Shown here in pieces: positions 20,839 to 29,657 of a stretch of DNA of 64,000 bases. A model generated the notes under the pieces. It searched no databases and had not been told where the DNA came from. It worked only from the letters and a program-made list of their open reading frames with translations. A program made the translations under genes and the position numbers. The stretch comes from Guyparkeria sp016278265 (lineage in GTDB: Bacteria > Pseudomonadota > Gammaproteobacteria > Halothiobacillales > Halothiobacillaceae): the NCBI RefSeq assembly GCF_044582145.1, contig NZ_JBDODO010000008.1. One strand, written 5' to 3'. Each line of letters starts with the position of its first letter. The stretch's first letter is position 1.

Positions 20839-21504
20839 TCAGTCCGCCAGGTACTGCTGCGCGTACCAGCCGTTCTGTTTTTTCAGCATCATCGGGAACA
20901 ACTCGTCAAAACCCTCAGGCAGCGAGTCGCGGATCACCGACTCGTCGACCTGTCGCTCACCCCAACGCATCACCGTCGGGATGGCATTCCAGTCGAGCAG
21001 TGACTCCGGCAGGGCGAACAGGCGCTGGAACAGCGGGGCGAACGAGGTATCCACCAACGAGAGCTCTTTCCCCGCAAAGAACGGTGCGGGCGGCTTCTTG
21101 GCCAAGTGCTTCTCCAGGTGCCCGAACAGCTTGGCCAGCTCGTCACGCTTGGCCTTGCTGGCCGACTCGTCCGGGGCGGTGATCGCGCCGAACATCGCCA
21201 TGATTCCCGCCGAGCCCAGCTCGATCCAGGCCCGCTGCTGGGCGCGCTCAAGGGCATTGTCCGACAACATGCGCTCACCGAATGACTCATCGAGGAACTC
21301 GTTGATCACCGCCGATTCGAACAGCACCTCGCCATCGACCTTGAGCACCGGCACCTTCCCCAGCGGCGACACCTCCTCAAACCAACTCGGCAGATCGTTG
21401 AGCTGGATGAATGTGGTGTCGAATGGCACCCCTTTGTGCTTGAGGGTGATCACCGAGCGCTGGACAAAGGGACAGAGCTTGAAGCTGATCAGTTCGAGTT
21501 GCAT
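20839..21504 (-). CDS. Glutathione S-transferase family protein
   Basis: This 221-residue protein has an N-terminal thioredoxin-like domain with SFKLCPFVQRS (Cys-Pro-Phe at residues 11-13, omega/SspA-like) and the glutathione-contacting LGKVPVLKVDG and LFESAVINEFLDE, followed by an all-helical domain. It probably conjugates or reduces glutathione adducts; the substrate is unknown. The start is ATG at 21504, preceded by GGAGG. The stop abuts repeat element copy B, so its own 3' end may have been modified by that insertion. Confidence 0.9.
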   Translation of the reverse strand: MQLELISFKLCPFVQRSVITLKHKGVPFDTTFIQLNDLPSWFEEVSPLGKVPVLKVDGEVLFESAVINEFLDESFGERMLSDNALERAQQRAWIELGSAGIMAMFGAITAPDESASKAKRDELAKLFGHLEKHLAKKPPAPFFAGKELSLVDTSFAPLFQRLFALPESLLDWNAIPTVMRWGERQVDESVIRDSLPEGFDELFPMMLKKQNGWYAQQYLAD

Positions 21505-21602
21505 GATGCCTCCACATCGAAAAAACCGCGGGCGACACGCGTGCGTCGTCCGAATTAGACCCGAATCGTAGCCTACCGGCCGCCGCTATTGCCGCAGTTA
21601 AC

Positions 21603-22031
21603 GTGAAAAAAACCGACAAGAAACGTCAATCCACCTCCTCTTCGAATGCCCAGGGCAGCCAACGGCTCGACACCTGGCTTTGGGCCGCGCGTTTCTTCAA
21701 GACCCGCCAACTGGCCTCGACGGCCATCGACGGCGGCAAGATCGAGCTCAACGGCCAGACGGTGACCAAGCGCGGCAAGTCGGTGCGTCCTGGCGATCGG
21801 CTGACCATCGGCAAGGCCGGCATGCGGTTCGTCGTCGATGTCGAGGCGCTCAATCCCAAGCGCGGAGCGGCCAGCGACGCCGAAAAGCTCTACCGGGAGA
21901 CACCGGAGAGCATCGAGCAGCGCCGACTGGTCGCCGAGCAACAGCGTGCCGAGCGCGAACTCAACCCGCATCACAAGCCGGCCAAGCAAGCCCGTGCCCT
22001 GCTGCGTGCCCTGCGCGGCAAGTCGTTCTGA
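21603..22031 (+). CDS. hslR: Ribosome-associated heat shock protein Hsp15 (S4 domain)
   Basis: This 142-residue RNA-binding protein recycles stalled 50S subunits carrying peptidyl-tRNA in E. coli. The S4 domain spans about residues 20-85: RLDTWLWAARFFKTRQLASTAI, then GKIELNGQTVTKRGKSVRPGD, typical of Hsp15. The C-terminal tail is basic and helical. It starts with GTG at 21603 and is divergent from the GST gene across about 100 bp. Confidence 0.93.
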   Translation: MKKTDKKRQSTSSSNAQGSQRLDTWLWAARFFKTRQLASTAIDGGKIELNGQTVTKRGKSVRPGDRLTIGKAGMRFVVDVEALNPKRGAASDAEKLYRETPESIEQRRLVAEQQRAERELNPHHKPAKQARALLRALRGKSF

Positions 22032-22122
22032 TCCGTTCGTTCTAGAGCCCCCACCCCAGGCCGGCGAACAACCGACTCGGGACCTATACTCCCGCGACAC
22101 ATCCACAGCACGAGGAAAAAGC

Positions 22123-22725
22123 ATGCGAGTCAGCGAGGCGATTTCCACCCGACGCGCCATCAAGCAGTTCGACCCGGAACACCAATTGGCCGAGTCCGAA
22201 CAGGACCGACTGATCGAACTGGCGATGCACTCGCCGACCGCCTTCAACCTGCAGCACTGGCGGTTCGTGGTGGTGCGCGACCCCGCCCGCCGCCAGGCGA
22301 TTCGGGACGTGGCCTGGGACCAGGCGCAGGTCACGGACGCCTCGATGCTGGTGATCCTCACCGGCCGGCGCGATGTCTGGCGGGACGAGGCCGAGCGGGT
22401 CTGGCGGGGGGCCCCGGCCGAGGTGCGCGAGATGATGGCCGGCGCAATCGACGCCTATTACCGCGACCAACCGCAGGTTGAACGCGACGAGGTGATGCGT
22501 AGCTGCGGCATCGCGGGTCAGAGCCTGATGCTCGCCGCGCGGGAAATGGGGCTCGACTCCTGCCCCATGGACGGCTTCGATTTCCAAGCCGTCGGCCGCC
22601 TGATCAATCTCCCCGATGACCATCTGATCTCGTTCATGGTCGCGATCGGCAAAAAGGCCGCCGACGTCTGGCCCCGCCCCGGCCAACTCTCGCTTGACGA
22701 AGTGCGACACGTTGACGGTTTCTGA
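22123..22725 (+). CDS. Nitroreductase-family FMN oxidoreductase
   Basis: This 200-residue flavoprotein belongs to the nitroreductase fold. It starts MRVSEAISTRRAIKQFDPEH with the FMN phosphate-binding STRRA, followed by HSPTAFNLQHWRFVVV near residue 40 and GLDSCPMDGFD near 145, all family motifs. Such enzymes reduce nitroaromatics, quinones or flavins with NAD(P)H; the substrate here is unknown. The true start is the ATG at 22123, as the longer frame overlaps hslR. Confidence 0.9.
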   Translation: MRVSEAISTRRAIKQFDPEHQLAESEQDRLIELAMHSPTAFNLQHWRFVVVRDPARRQAIRDVAWDQAQVTDASMLVILTGRRDVWRDEAERVWRGAPAEVREMMAGAIDAYYRDQPQVERDEVMRSCGIAGQSLMLAAREMGLDSCPMDGFDFQAVGRLINLPDDHLISFMVAIGKKAADVWPRPGQLSLDEVRHVDGF

Positions 22726-22836
22726 ACTTGTCGGTCCTGCTGACCTCCAAAGGGTGGTGGCAGTGAAACTGCCCCTTCAATTTTCGTGTCCGACACACAT
22801 TCGCCGGACCGTTCCGGCAGACAAGGAGAGCAACAC

Positions 22837-23055
22837 ATGAACGCACGTAACGCACTGATCGCCCTGATGATGGCATTGGGCCTGACCCTCGCCGGTTGTT
22901 CCGACAACGACAACCAGGGTCCCGCCGAAGAGACTGGCGAGCAAATCGACGAGTCCATGGAAGAAATGGGCGACAAGATTGAAAAGGCGACCGACGAGAT
23001 GGGTGACGAGGCCGAAGAGGCCGGTGACGAGATCGAGAAAGAAACCGACTACTGA
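22837..23055 (+). CDS. Small acidic lipoprotein
   Basis: This 72-residue protein has a lipoprotein signal peptide with lipobox LTLAGC (Cys21), preceded by ARNALIALMMALG. The mature part is almost entirely Glu/Asp/Lys/Gly in an 11-residue pattern (EQIDESMEEMGDKIEKATDE, then EMGDEAEEAGDEIEKETD), suggesting an extended amphipathic helix in the envelope. No enzymatic domain is visible. I chose ATG 22837; the frame before it is hydrophilic and lacks a signal. A strong terminator follows. Confidence 0.8.
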   Translation: MNARNALIALMMALGLTLAGCSDNDNQGPAEETGEQIDESMEEMGDKIEKATDEMGDEAEEAGDEIEKETDY

Positions 23056-23080
23056 TCGGCGCGCACGCCCGAATGTTGAG

Positions 23081-23104
23081 GCCCCGGCATGCCGGGGCTT
23101 TTTC
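23081..23104 (+). terminator. Intrinsic terminator
   Basis: A perfect 9-bp stem (GCCCCGGCA/TGCCGGGGC) followed by TTTTTT ends the small lipoprotein transcript. Its T-tract also forms the left arm of an 11-bp inverted repeat with 23123-23133. Confidence 0.9.
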
Positions 23105-23290
23105 GTGAAGCGCAAAGACGCCTCACGAAAAAGGATGGAACCGGATCGGTAACAAGCCAATTCAGTCGGCACTCGTCCCATCGACGCGCAAGGCTCACGG
23201 ATCGACCTGGCGTCGCCGCGGGCAAATCGGAACCGGAACGACCGATCAATCGCCAAGCGCCGCCCTGCGCGCCCATCCCTTCCATTGAGG

Positions 23291-24643
23291 TTAATCGGGA
23301 AGGGCCTGATCGATCACGTCACGGTAATTGCGGATGCGACGGACGTAGCGCACCGATTCATACCCACGTGCGTAACCGTACTTGGTCTGCGGGTAGTAGC
23401 GCTTGTCCGCCTTCAATGGCAGCACCTCACGCATCTCGGCCCAGGAATCGGGGTCGCGACCAAGTTCACGGGCCAGTCGGCGCGCATCCAGCACGTGCGC
23501 CCGCCCGAGGTTGTAACTGGCCAGGGCCAGGTAGGTGCGGTCCGGCTCGGGGATATCCTCCGGCAAGCGGGCACGACGATCGGCGAGGTATCGAGCCCCT
23601 CCGAGAATGGCCTCGCGCGGATCGAGCCGGTCCTTCACCCCCAGCGATTCCGCAGTTGGACGCGTCAGCATCATGATGCCGCGGACCCCGGTGGGCGACG
23701 TCGCCTGCGGGTCCCAGTGCGATTCCTGGTAGGCCATCGCCGCGAGCAGGTCCACCGAGAGGCCGGTTTCCTCCGCGGCCTGCCGGAACTCGTCCAGGTA
23801 GCGCGGCAGGCGCTCGTCGAGCCGGCGATTGAGAGCCCGCAGGTCAACGAAATCGAATTCCCCGATGTGCGCGTAGTAGCGCTCGCGCATCGCCGCGACG
23901 GCCACCTCGCCGGGATCACTCCCCCGCCAGTCCCGCGTGGCCTCGGCCAGATCCGGACGCGAGGCGGCGGCATACCAGCCCACCGATTCGGTCTGATCGA
24001 GGTTCATCGCCACCTCGAGGTGGGGCCAGTACCGCTGCACCATGCGCACGATCGACGAATCGGCGACGGTACAGCCCACCTCCCTGGTCGCCACTTGGGT
24101 CAGCAATACCTCGCTGCTGCGTGACGGATCGGCGACAAAGGCCAGATCCGGCACCGTGCGCGCCAGCTCTTCCAGCCGCGCGACATAACTCGAGTCGCCC
24201 GTCACCTGCAGATCCACCCCGGCCAGGTCTTTAATCGTGTCCGGCAAGGGCCGGTCGTCGCGATGGCAGACCACCTGCTGGACCACCTCGCCGTGCACCA
24301 GTCCCGGCTCGAACCGTTCGCTCCGCTCTGGCAGATGCGTCAGTCCGGCCGCGGCGAGATGGGCACGTCCCGTTGCCAACGCCTCGATCACCTCCGCAGT
24401 CGACTCGAACACCCGCCAGTCCACCGACCAGCCACGACTCTCGGCAAAGGCGGTAACCAGATCGTGCTCGGGACCGGTCGGCAACTGGTCACGACCCACG
24501 TAGCGGGTCGTGGGGCCGTTACGCGTAGCCACCACCAGTTGCTGCGTGTCGAACGGCGAGGTCAGCGCGGCCGGTGGCGAGCGATCACTGCAGCCGGAAA
24601 GCAGCAAGACGCCGATCGGAACCATCAAAAGAAACAGGGGCAT
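23291..24643 (-). CDS. mltF: Membrane-bound lytic murein transglycosylase F
   Basis: This 450-residue envelope lipoprotein cleaves peptidoglycan. The signal has lipobox LLLSGC (Cys17). An extracellular solute-binding-like domain (about residues 30-270) is followed by a lytic transglycosylase domain (about 295-440) with catalytic Glu in MAYQESHWDPQATSPTGVRG and YLALASYNLGRAHV. This two-domain layout is diagnostic of MltF. The ATG at 24643 gives MPLFLLMVPIG; longer starts lack a signal peptide. Confidence 0.94.
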   Translation of the reverse strand: MPLFLLMVPIGVLLLSGCSDRSPPAALTSPFDTQQLVVATRNGPTTRYVGRDQLPTGPEHDLVTAFAESRGWSVDWRVFESTAEVIEALATGRAHLAAAGLTHLPERSERFEPGLVHGEVVQQVVCHRDDRPLPDTIKDLAGVDLQVTGDSSYVARLEELARTVPDLAFVADPSRSSEVLLTQVATREVGCTVADSSIVRMVQRYWPHLEVAMNLDQTESVGWYAAASRPDLAEATRDWRGSDPGEVAVAAMRERYYAHIGEFDFVDLRALNRRLDERLPRYLDEFRQAAEETGLSVDLLAAMAYQESHWDPQATSPTGVRGIMMLTRPTAESLGVKDRLDPREAILGGARYLADRRARLPEDIPEPDRTYLALASYNLGRAHVLDARRLARELGRDPDSWAEMREVLPLKADKRYYPQTKYGYARGYESVRYVRRIRNYRDVIDQALPD

Positions 24644-24751
24644 GCAAGGGGCTCCACGTTTAGGGCGTGTGTCTCGGGCATCGGAACGACAACAAGGGTA
24701 GCTCACTGCTGTGGTTCGGCACCGGGTCGTCACGGCGCTACACTCCGGGTC

Positions 24752-26041
24752 ATGATGCGCGATCCCGCCGACCGGCACGACATCCAGCCCACCCCTCGGG
24801 GCCTCCCGGCCCCACGGCAACCCGTGCTCCAGCGCGAGCTCGGGCCGGTGCTGCTGACGCTCTACGGGCTGGGCACCATCCTGGGCGCGGGCATCTACGT
24901 GGTGATCGGCGAGGTCGCCGGCGCGGCCGGCCTGCTCACGCCGTTTGCCTTCGTCCTTGCCGCGCTGGTCGCCTCGCTGACGGCGCTGTCGTTCAGCGAG
25001 CTCACCGCCCGCGTCCCGGAGGCCGGCGGGCCGATCGACTACGCCCGCCAGGCCTTTGGCCGACGCGGGCTGTGCATCGCGATCGGCTGGGGACTGGTGG
25101 CCACGGGCACCGTATCGGGGGCCACCATCCTGACCGGTTTCGAGCGCTACGCCTCGCTGTTCATCGACCTGCCCCGCGCCTGGACCTTGATCATCGTCAC
25201 CCTGGCACTGGGTGGGATTGCGATCGCGGGCATGCGCGAGAGCGCCTGGTTCATGGCCGCCACCACGCTGCTGGGCATGGCTGGACTGGGGTACGTGGTC
25301 TGGGTGGCCGCCCCGGCGATGGGGGATGCACCGGCACGGCTGGCCGAATCGGTGAGCGGGCTCGAGTTCGGGATGGTCACCGGGTTGTTCCTGGGCGCGT
25401 TCCTCGCGTTCTACTCGTTCATCGGCTTCGAGGACATGGCCAACCTCGCCGAGGAGGTAAACGACGTCAAGCGCACCATGCCGCGCGCCATCATCAGCGC
25501 CGTGGTGATCTCGCTACTGGTCTACGCGCTGGTGGCCACCGCCGCGACCAGCGTGCTCGCACCGGAGGACCTGGCCGGCGCCCACGCCCCGCTGGTGGCC
25601 GTGGTCGAGGCCATGGGCCACCCGGGCGTGCCGCTGGGACTGATCAGCCTGTTCATCATCGTCAACGGCGCGCTGGGCCAGATCATCATGGCCACGCGCC
25701 TGCTGATGGACATGGGGCGCGACCGGGCCGGGGCGCCGTCGGTGCTGGGACGCGTACACCCGCGCACCCATACCCCGATCATCGCGACCCTCGCGGTGAC
25801 CACCAGCATCCTGCTACTGGCACTCTTCCTGCCACTGGCGACCCTGGCGAACCTCACCAGCGCGATCATGCTGGCCGTCTTCGTCACGGTGAATGCCTCG
25901 CTGATCGTCCTCAAGCGTCGCGGCCAGCCCGAAGACGTGCCGAACGTGCCTCGCTGGATCCCCTGGGCGGGACTGCTGCTGTCCACCGGCGCCCTGGTCA
26001 CCCAGGGAGTGCTCACAGCAACCGGCGGGCTGGGTGGCTAA
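24752..26041 (+). CDS. APC-family amino acid/polyamine permease
   Basis: This 429-residue transporter with about 12 transmembrane helices starts after a hydrophilic 30-residue leader. TLYGLGTILGAGIYVVIGE is the unwound first-helix motif (Gly-x-Gly) of the APC superfamily, and AFYSFIGFEDMANLAEEV in helix 6 is also typical. Substrate specificity cannot be told. Two tandem ATGs (24752, 24755) can start it. It is divergent from mltF across about 110 bp and is followed by a lipoprotein gene after 42 bp. Confidence 0.9.
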   Translation: MMRDPADRHDIQPTPRGLPAPRQPVLQRELGPVLLTLYGLGTILGAGIYVVIGEVAGAAGLLTPFAFVLAALVASLTALSFSELTARVPEAGGPIDYARQAFGRRGLCIAIGWGLVATGTVSGATILTGFERYASLFIDLPRAWTLIIVTLALGGIAIAGMRESAWFMAATTLLGMAGLGYVVWVAAPAMGDAPARLAESVSGLEFGMVTGLFLGAFLAFYSFIGFEDMANLAEEVNDVKRTMPRAIISAVVISLLVYALVATAATSVLAPEDLAGAHAPLVAVVEAMGHPGVPLGLISLFIIVNGALGQIIMATRLLMDMGRDRAGAPSVLGRVHPRTHTPIIATLAVTTSILLLALFLPLATLANLTSAIMLAVFVTVNASLIVLKRRGQPEDVPNVPRWIPWAGLLLSTGALVTQGVLTATGGLGG

Positions 26042-26083
26042 ACTCCGGATAACGGCCGCCCACACCCAGCGAGGCGTCAACCT

Positions 26084-26623
26084 GTGAAACCCCTGTCGGT
26101 GCTCGCACTGCTCGGCTCGGCCCTCCTTCTCGGCGGCTGTTCCCACGTCTCGCGGGTCGATGCCGACCGCCTGACCGCGTTCGGCGAGCCGCTCGATCAG
26201 CCGGAGCAGTACCTCTACTACCTGGTGCGCATCGACAACCGGGGCCGGCCACCGGACGCCCTCCCCCCACTCGCCATCCGCTTCCCGGCTGCAGACCGGC
26301 CCATCGCGCTCGACGCGCTCACCCCGAGCCTCACCGCGCGCTATCTGCCGGCCTTCGTGCCGCCACCGCAATGGCCGGACACGTGGAAGGAAAAGGCACT
26401 CCGGGAAACCGCGTTCGAGGGAGGAGGCTTCTACGTGCATTTCGAGACGCAGGGCCCAGGCTTCATTGCCCTGTGCTCGCATTGCCACGGCGGCCGGCAC
26501 TCGCCGGTCCTGTGCACGGCGGACGGTTCGGTCTGCCACCGACTGCCGGTCACGTACGAGGGACTGGTCGAATTGATCGGGCCACCGGACCGGGTCCGAC
26601 GGGTGCGCGAGGTGACGTACTGA
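26084..26623 (+). CDS. Cysteine-rich lipoprotein of unknown function
   Basis: This 179-residue protein has a clear lipoprotein signal (lipobox LLGGC, Cys19), starting with GTG at 26084. I do not recognise the family. A compact cysteine/histidine cluster (C131, C134, H135, C144, C151) includes a single CxxCH (CSHCH), the sequence pattern used for covalent c-type haem, though it could equally bind zinc or form disulfides. It is likely co-transcribed with the upstream permease and convergent with the phosphoribosyltransferase. Confidence 0.75.
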   Translation: MKPLSVLALLGSALLLGGCSHVSRVDADRLTAFGEPLDQPEQYLYYLVRIDNRGRPPDALPPLAIRFPAADRPIALDALTPSLTARYLPAFVPPPQWPDTWKEKALRETAFEGGGFYVHFETQGPGFIALCSHCHGGRHSPVLCTADGSVCHRLPVTYEGLVELIGPPDRVRRVREVTY

Positions 26624-26641
26624 GTCTTCGCCCCCCGCCGC

Positions 26642-27268
26642 CTAGCCCTGATCGAGACGGATGCCGCCAAAGAACAGCACACGGTCGAGTTCGGCGTCGT
26701 CCAGTCGCAAGCCATGCTCGGCATTCAACCGGGACATGGCCTCCTTGCGGGTTGCCGGCACGGGCTGCATGTCGCGCAGGAACTGGCCGACATCCTCGAC
26801 CACCGCCCAGGGGTAGAGCATCCAGCGCCATTCCCGGATGCGCTCGGCCACGAAATCCGCCGGACACGCCGTCACCTGCTTTTCATGCAATACCGCGGTG
26901 CGAACCGAGGCCGGGTGGAGGTCGTCCAGGTACGGGCGCAAGGCCTGCAAGGTCTTGCCGCTATCGTTGACGTCATCGACGACCAGCACCTGCTCGCCCT
27001 CGATCGGGCCACCCAGTGGCACGGTGACCCGCGCCTGCCTCCCGGCGTGCGCGCCGGCCGCGTAATGCTGCACCTTGACGCTCATCAGCCGCGACACGCC
27101 CAGAAAATCGCAGACGAACCGGGCAGGCATGAAGCCGCCACGGGCTACCGCGATCACGGTATCGGGTTGATAACCGCTCGATCGCACCATCCGCGCCAGA
27201 CGGTCGGCACCAGCGACGACCTCCTCGACCGTGATGGCGTGGACGGGTAACGATTGGCGTCGAGTCAT
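26642..27268 (-). CDS. Phosphoribosyltransferase-family protein
   Basis: This 208-residue protein has the type I phosphoribosyltransferase fold. The PRPP-binding motif VLVVDDVNDSGKTL lies near residue 95, preceded by DTVIAVARGGFMPAR, the pyrophosphate loop region. It resembles xanthine/hypoxanthine-type enzymes of purine salvage, with an unusual C-terminal extension of about 50 residues. The exact base is uncertain. It is read leftward away from yjdM, separated by a tandem repeat tract. Confidence 0.85.
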   Translation of the reverse strand: MTRRQSLPVHAITVEEVVAGADRLARMVRSSGYQPDTVIAVARGGFMPARFVCDFLGVSRLMSVKVQHYAAGAHAGRQARVTVPLGGPIEGEQVLVVDDVNDSGKTLQALRPYLDDLHPASVRTAVLHEKQVTACPADFVAERIREWRWMLYPWAVVEDVGQFLRDMQPVPATRKEAMSRLNAEHGLRLDDAELDRVLFFGGIRLDQG

Positions 27269-27305
27269 TCCGTTCCTCCCTGACTGGGCCCAGTCTGAAA
27301 TCTCG

Positions 27306-27401
27306 CCTTGGCGAACCCTTGGACGAACCCTTGGACGAGCACTTGGGCGACCGCCTGAGCCATTGCCTTAGCAATCACTTGGCCAATCGCCCGGATGGCG
27401 A
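27306..27401. repeat. Degenerate 12-bp tandem repeat
   Basis: Eight consecutive 12-base units of the type CTTGGACGAACC fill the space directly downstream of yjdM. The first four are close to each other (CCTTGGCGAACC, CTTGGACGAACC, CTTGGACGAGCA, CTTGGGCGACCG); later units diverge. On the minus strand the tract would encode four-residue repeats (VQGF, VQGF, AKAR and so on) in a frame other than yjdM. A related degenerate tract of 11-12 bp units lies upstream of yjdM at about 27862-27905. Confidence 0.7.
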
Positions 27402-27743
27402 TCACGCCTTCTTGACGAACTCGGACTTGAGTTTCATCGGCCCGAAGCCCTCGACCTTGCAGTCGATGTCGTGGTCGCCCTCGACGATGCGGATGTTCTT
27501 GACCTTGGTGCCCACCTTCACGACACCCGAGCCACCCTTGAGCTTGAGATCCTTGATTACGGTCACGGTGTCGCCATCGGCAAGCGGGTTGCCGTTGGCA
27601 TCGCGCGCCGCCGGCTCGTCGGCGTCGTTCGGTGCCTGGGCCTCGCCGGACCACTCGTGCCCGCATTCCGGGCAGACGAACAGCGTGCCGTCGTGGTAGG
27701 TGAAGGTCGAGCCGCACTCGGGGCAAGGGGGCATGTCACTCAT
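27402..27743 (-). CDS. yjdM: Zinc-ribbon protein YjdM (PhnA-like)
   Basis: This 113-residue protein has an N-terminal zinc ribbon (CPECGSTF at residues 7-14 and CPECGHEW at 24-31) and a C-terminal SH3-like PhnA domain with DGDTVTVIKDLKLKGGSG and GTKVKNIRIVEGDHDIDCKV. This pair is diagnostic of YjdM, formerly PhnA. Its role is not settled despite old links to phosphonate metabolism. The start is ATG at 27743. Degenerate short tandem repeats flank the gene on both sides. Confidence 0.93.
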   Translation of the reverse strand: MSDMPPCPECGSTFTYHDGTLFVCPECGHEWSGEAQAPNDADEPAARDANGNPLADGDTVTVIKDLKLKGGSGVVKVGTKVKNIRIVEGDHDIDCKVEGFGPMKLKSEFVKKA

Positions 27744-27917
27744 CAAATTCGGTCCTGGGTCGTTAAATCGAGACACCATGGTAACCCGCGCACCGGCGAC
27801 GCTTGCAGCCCGGGGGACGTGCCGGTAGCCTCGGCCAGCTCATTACGGATCGGGCGCGCTTGGCCATTACCTGGCCATCCGCCCACCGATTGCCCACCGA
27901 TTGAGGCCTAACACCAC

Positions 27918-28274
27918 GTGATCCAGAACCTGCAGCGACAGCTAGCACGCCACCGACGCCTCGTCGGACTGCTGTGCCTGGTCGTGGCGCTGCAGAGCCT
28001 GTGGTGTTGCGCCTGGCACGTTCACACCGGCCATGACGAGGCCGGTAGTGGCGTCGTGCACCTCGAACACGCCGATCCCCACGCGGACGCCGTCGAGGTC
28101 GAACCGACCGCCACGCTCAAGGCCTTCGGTGACGGGCTGGGCCTGTTCTTCGTACTGGCGCTGCTGATCGCCCTGCCACGACCAGCCGCGGTTCGCCCGC
28201 CGGCACGCGTCGACCCCCCTCATCCCTCCCGACCGTACTTGCGTCCACCCGGACGCGCCCCTCCCCTGACCTGA
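27918..28274 (+). CDS. Small His-rich membrane protein preceding czcCBA
   Basis: This 118-residue protein starts with GTG at 27918. It has one N-terminal helix (LVGLLCLVVALQSLWCCAW), a histidine/acid-rich loop (HVHTGHDEAG, HLEHADPHADAVE) that could bind metal in the periplasm, a second helix (GLFFVLALLIALP) and a Pro/Arg-rich tail. Similar small proteins (CzcI-like) precede CzcCBA systems in other bacteria. I infer a metal-sensing or chaperone role from that context; sequence similarity alone is weak. Confidence 0.75.
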   Translation: MIQNLQRQLARHRRLVGLLCLVVALQSLWCCAWHVHTGHDEAGSGVVHLEHADPHADAVEVEPTATLKAFGDGLGLFFVLALLIALPRPAAVRPPARVDPPHPSRPYLRPPGRAPPLT

Positions 28275-28304
28275 CAACTCCCGAACCTGATTGGGCCACC
28301 TAAC

Positions 28305-28321
28305 CGTCGAGACGATCGACG
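28305..28321 (+). promoter_or_regulatory. Hairpin or operator upstream of czcC
   Basis: A perfect 6-bp dyad CGTCGA-GACGA-TCGACG lies 47 bp before the czcC start, with outer CCACC/GGTGG able to extend it. No T-run follows, so it is more likely an operator or RNA processing hairpin than a terminator. Confidence 0.35.
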
Positions 28322-28367
28322 TGGTGGCTACTGCCCCGTCGTGGGCGTTGATTCAGAGGAGTTCGTC

Positions 28368-29657
28368 ATGCCGATGACGTCTCGAATGCGTTGGGTGCGA
28401 TGCATCCATCGTCCATTGCTGGTGAGTAGCCTGTTGCTGCTCGCCCCCTTGAATACCTTGGCCGCCGACTGGACGCTCGAGCGCAGTGCCGAACGGGCAC
28501 TAGCCGTCGCCCCCGAACTGAAAGCCGCCCGTGCCGAGCGTGACCGATACGCTGGACTGGCCGACGAGGCCGGTCGCTGGCCCAACCCCGAGCTGGAGGT
28601 CGACTTCAGTGACGAGCTCGGCATCCAGGACGGTTCAGGCGGCTGGGTGGTGAAGGAATACGCCATCCGACAGCCCCTGCCGATCGACGGGCGCATCGGT
28701 CACCGCGCCGACGCCGCCGACCAGCGCATCGAGGCGGCCGAGGCTCAGCAGTTCCAGCACGCGCTGATCATGGAACATCGCGCGGCCCTCGCCTTTCATC
28801 GGCTGCAATGGGCACAAGCCCGTATCGAGCAGGCCAAGGACCAGCAGGGATGGACCCAGCAGTTTGCACACATCGGGGACCGCCGCGCCCGTGCTGGCGA
28901 CCTGTCCGAACGCGAACGGCTGCGCTTGAACCTGCTGCATGCCGAGGCCAAGGCCGAACTCGACGAGGCCCGCCAGGTACGGAAGGCCGCGCTCGCCTCC
29001 TACCGCGGCCTGCTCGCGATCGATAAGAAGACCCCCACCAGCTTGGCCGAACTGAGTCGACCGAAAACGCCCCCGGCACTCGACATCTTGCGCGAGCGCC
29101 TCGACCACCACCCCAGTTTGCGGGCCGCCGCCAGGCAGGTGGCTGCTGCACGCGCCGAGGTAAAACAGGCCCGGGCCGAGCGACTGCCGGAGCTGGCCGT
29201 CCGCATGGGGCGTGAGCGCGGCTATATCAATGGCCGCCAGGAAGCCACCAACCACATCGGCCTCTCTGTCGAATTGCCGCTCTGGTCGCAGGGGCGAGGT
29301 CACGTCGACGCAAAGCAAGGCGCGGCCATCCGCCAGGACGCCGAGCGCCAGGTCACCGCACGTGACCTCGGTATCCGGCTGGAACGTTCCCACGCCCGTC
29401 TTGCGGGCGTACTCGACCACATCGACGAACACCGCACCAGCATGCTGGTGCCGGCCGACACCGTGCTCGAGCAGACCCGCCGGGGTTTCGAGCAGGGTGA
29501 ACTGACCTTGACCGAACTGATCGATGCGGCCAAGGCCAACATCCGCGCCACGCAACGGTATATCGACCTGCTGCTCGAGGCGCGTGAACACGAATCCGAT
29601 CTGCGGCTGGCCGCCGGCCTGATGCTCACGACCGACTACCCGGAGCAAGACCGATGA
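28368..29657 (+). CDS. czcC: Outer-membrane efflux protein, CzcC/TolC family
   Basis: This 429-residue outer-membrane channel belongs to a tripartite metal efflux pump. A signal peptide (about residues 1-33, ending TLAAD) precedes two repeats of the long helical TolC fold: ERALAVAPELKAARAERDR and ERLDHHPSLRAAARQVAAARAEVKQAR. ATG 28368 is chosen because AGAGGAG lies just upstream; the frame is also open from a GTG at 28341. It overlaps czcB by 4 bp (ATGA). Confidence 0.9.
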   Translation: MPMTSRMRWVRCIHRPLLVSSLLLLAPLNTLAADWTLERSAERALAVAPELKAARAERDRYAGLADEAGRWPNPELEVDFSDELGIQDGSGGWVVKEYAIRQPLPIDGRIGHRADAADQRIEAAEAQQFQHALIMEHRAALAFHRLQWAQARIEQAKDQQGWTQQFAHIGDRRARAGDLSERERLRLNLLHAEAKAELDEARQVRKAALASYRGLLAIDKKTPTSLAELSRPKTPPALDILRERLDHHPSLRAAARQVAAARAEVKQARAERLPELAVRMGRERGYINGRQEATNHIGLSVELPLWSQGRGHVDAKQGAAIRQDAERQVTARDLGIRLERSHARLAGVLDHIDEHRTSMLVPADTVLEQTRRGFEQGELTLTELIDAAKANIRATQRYIDLLLEAREHESDLRLAAGLMLTTDYPEQDR

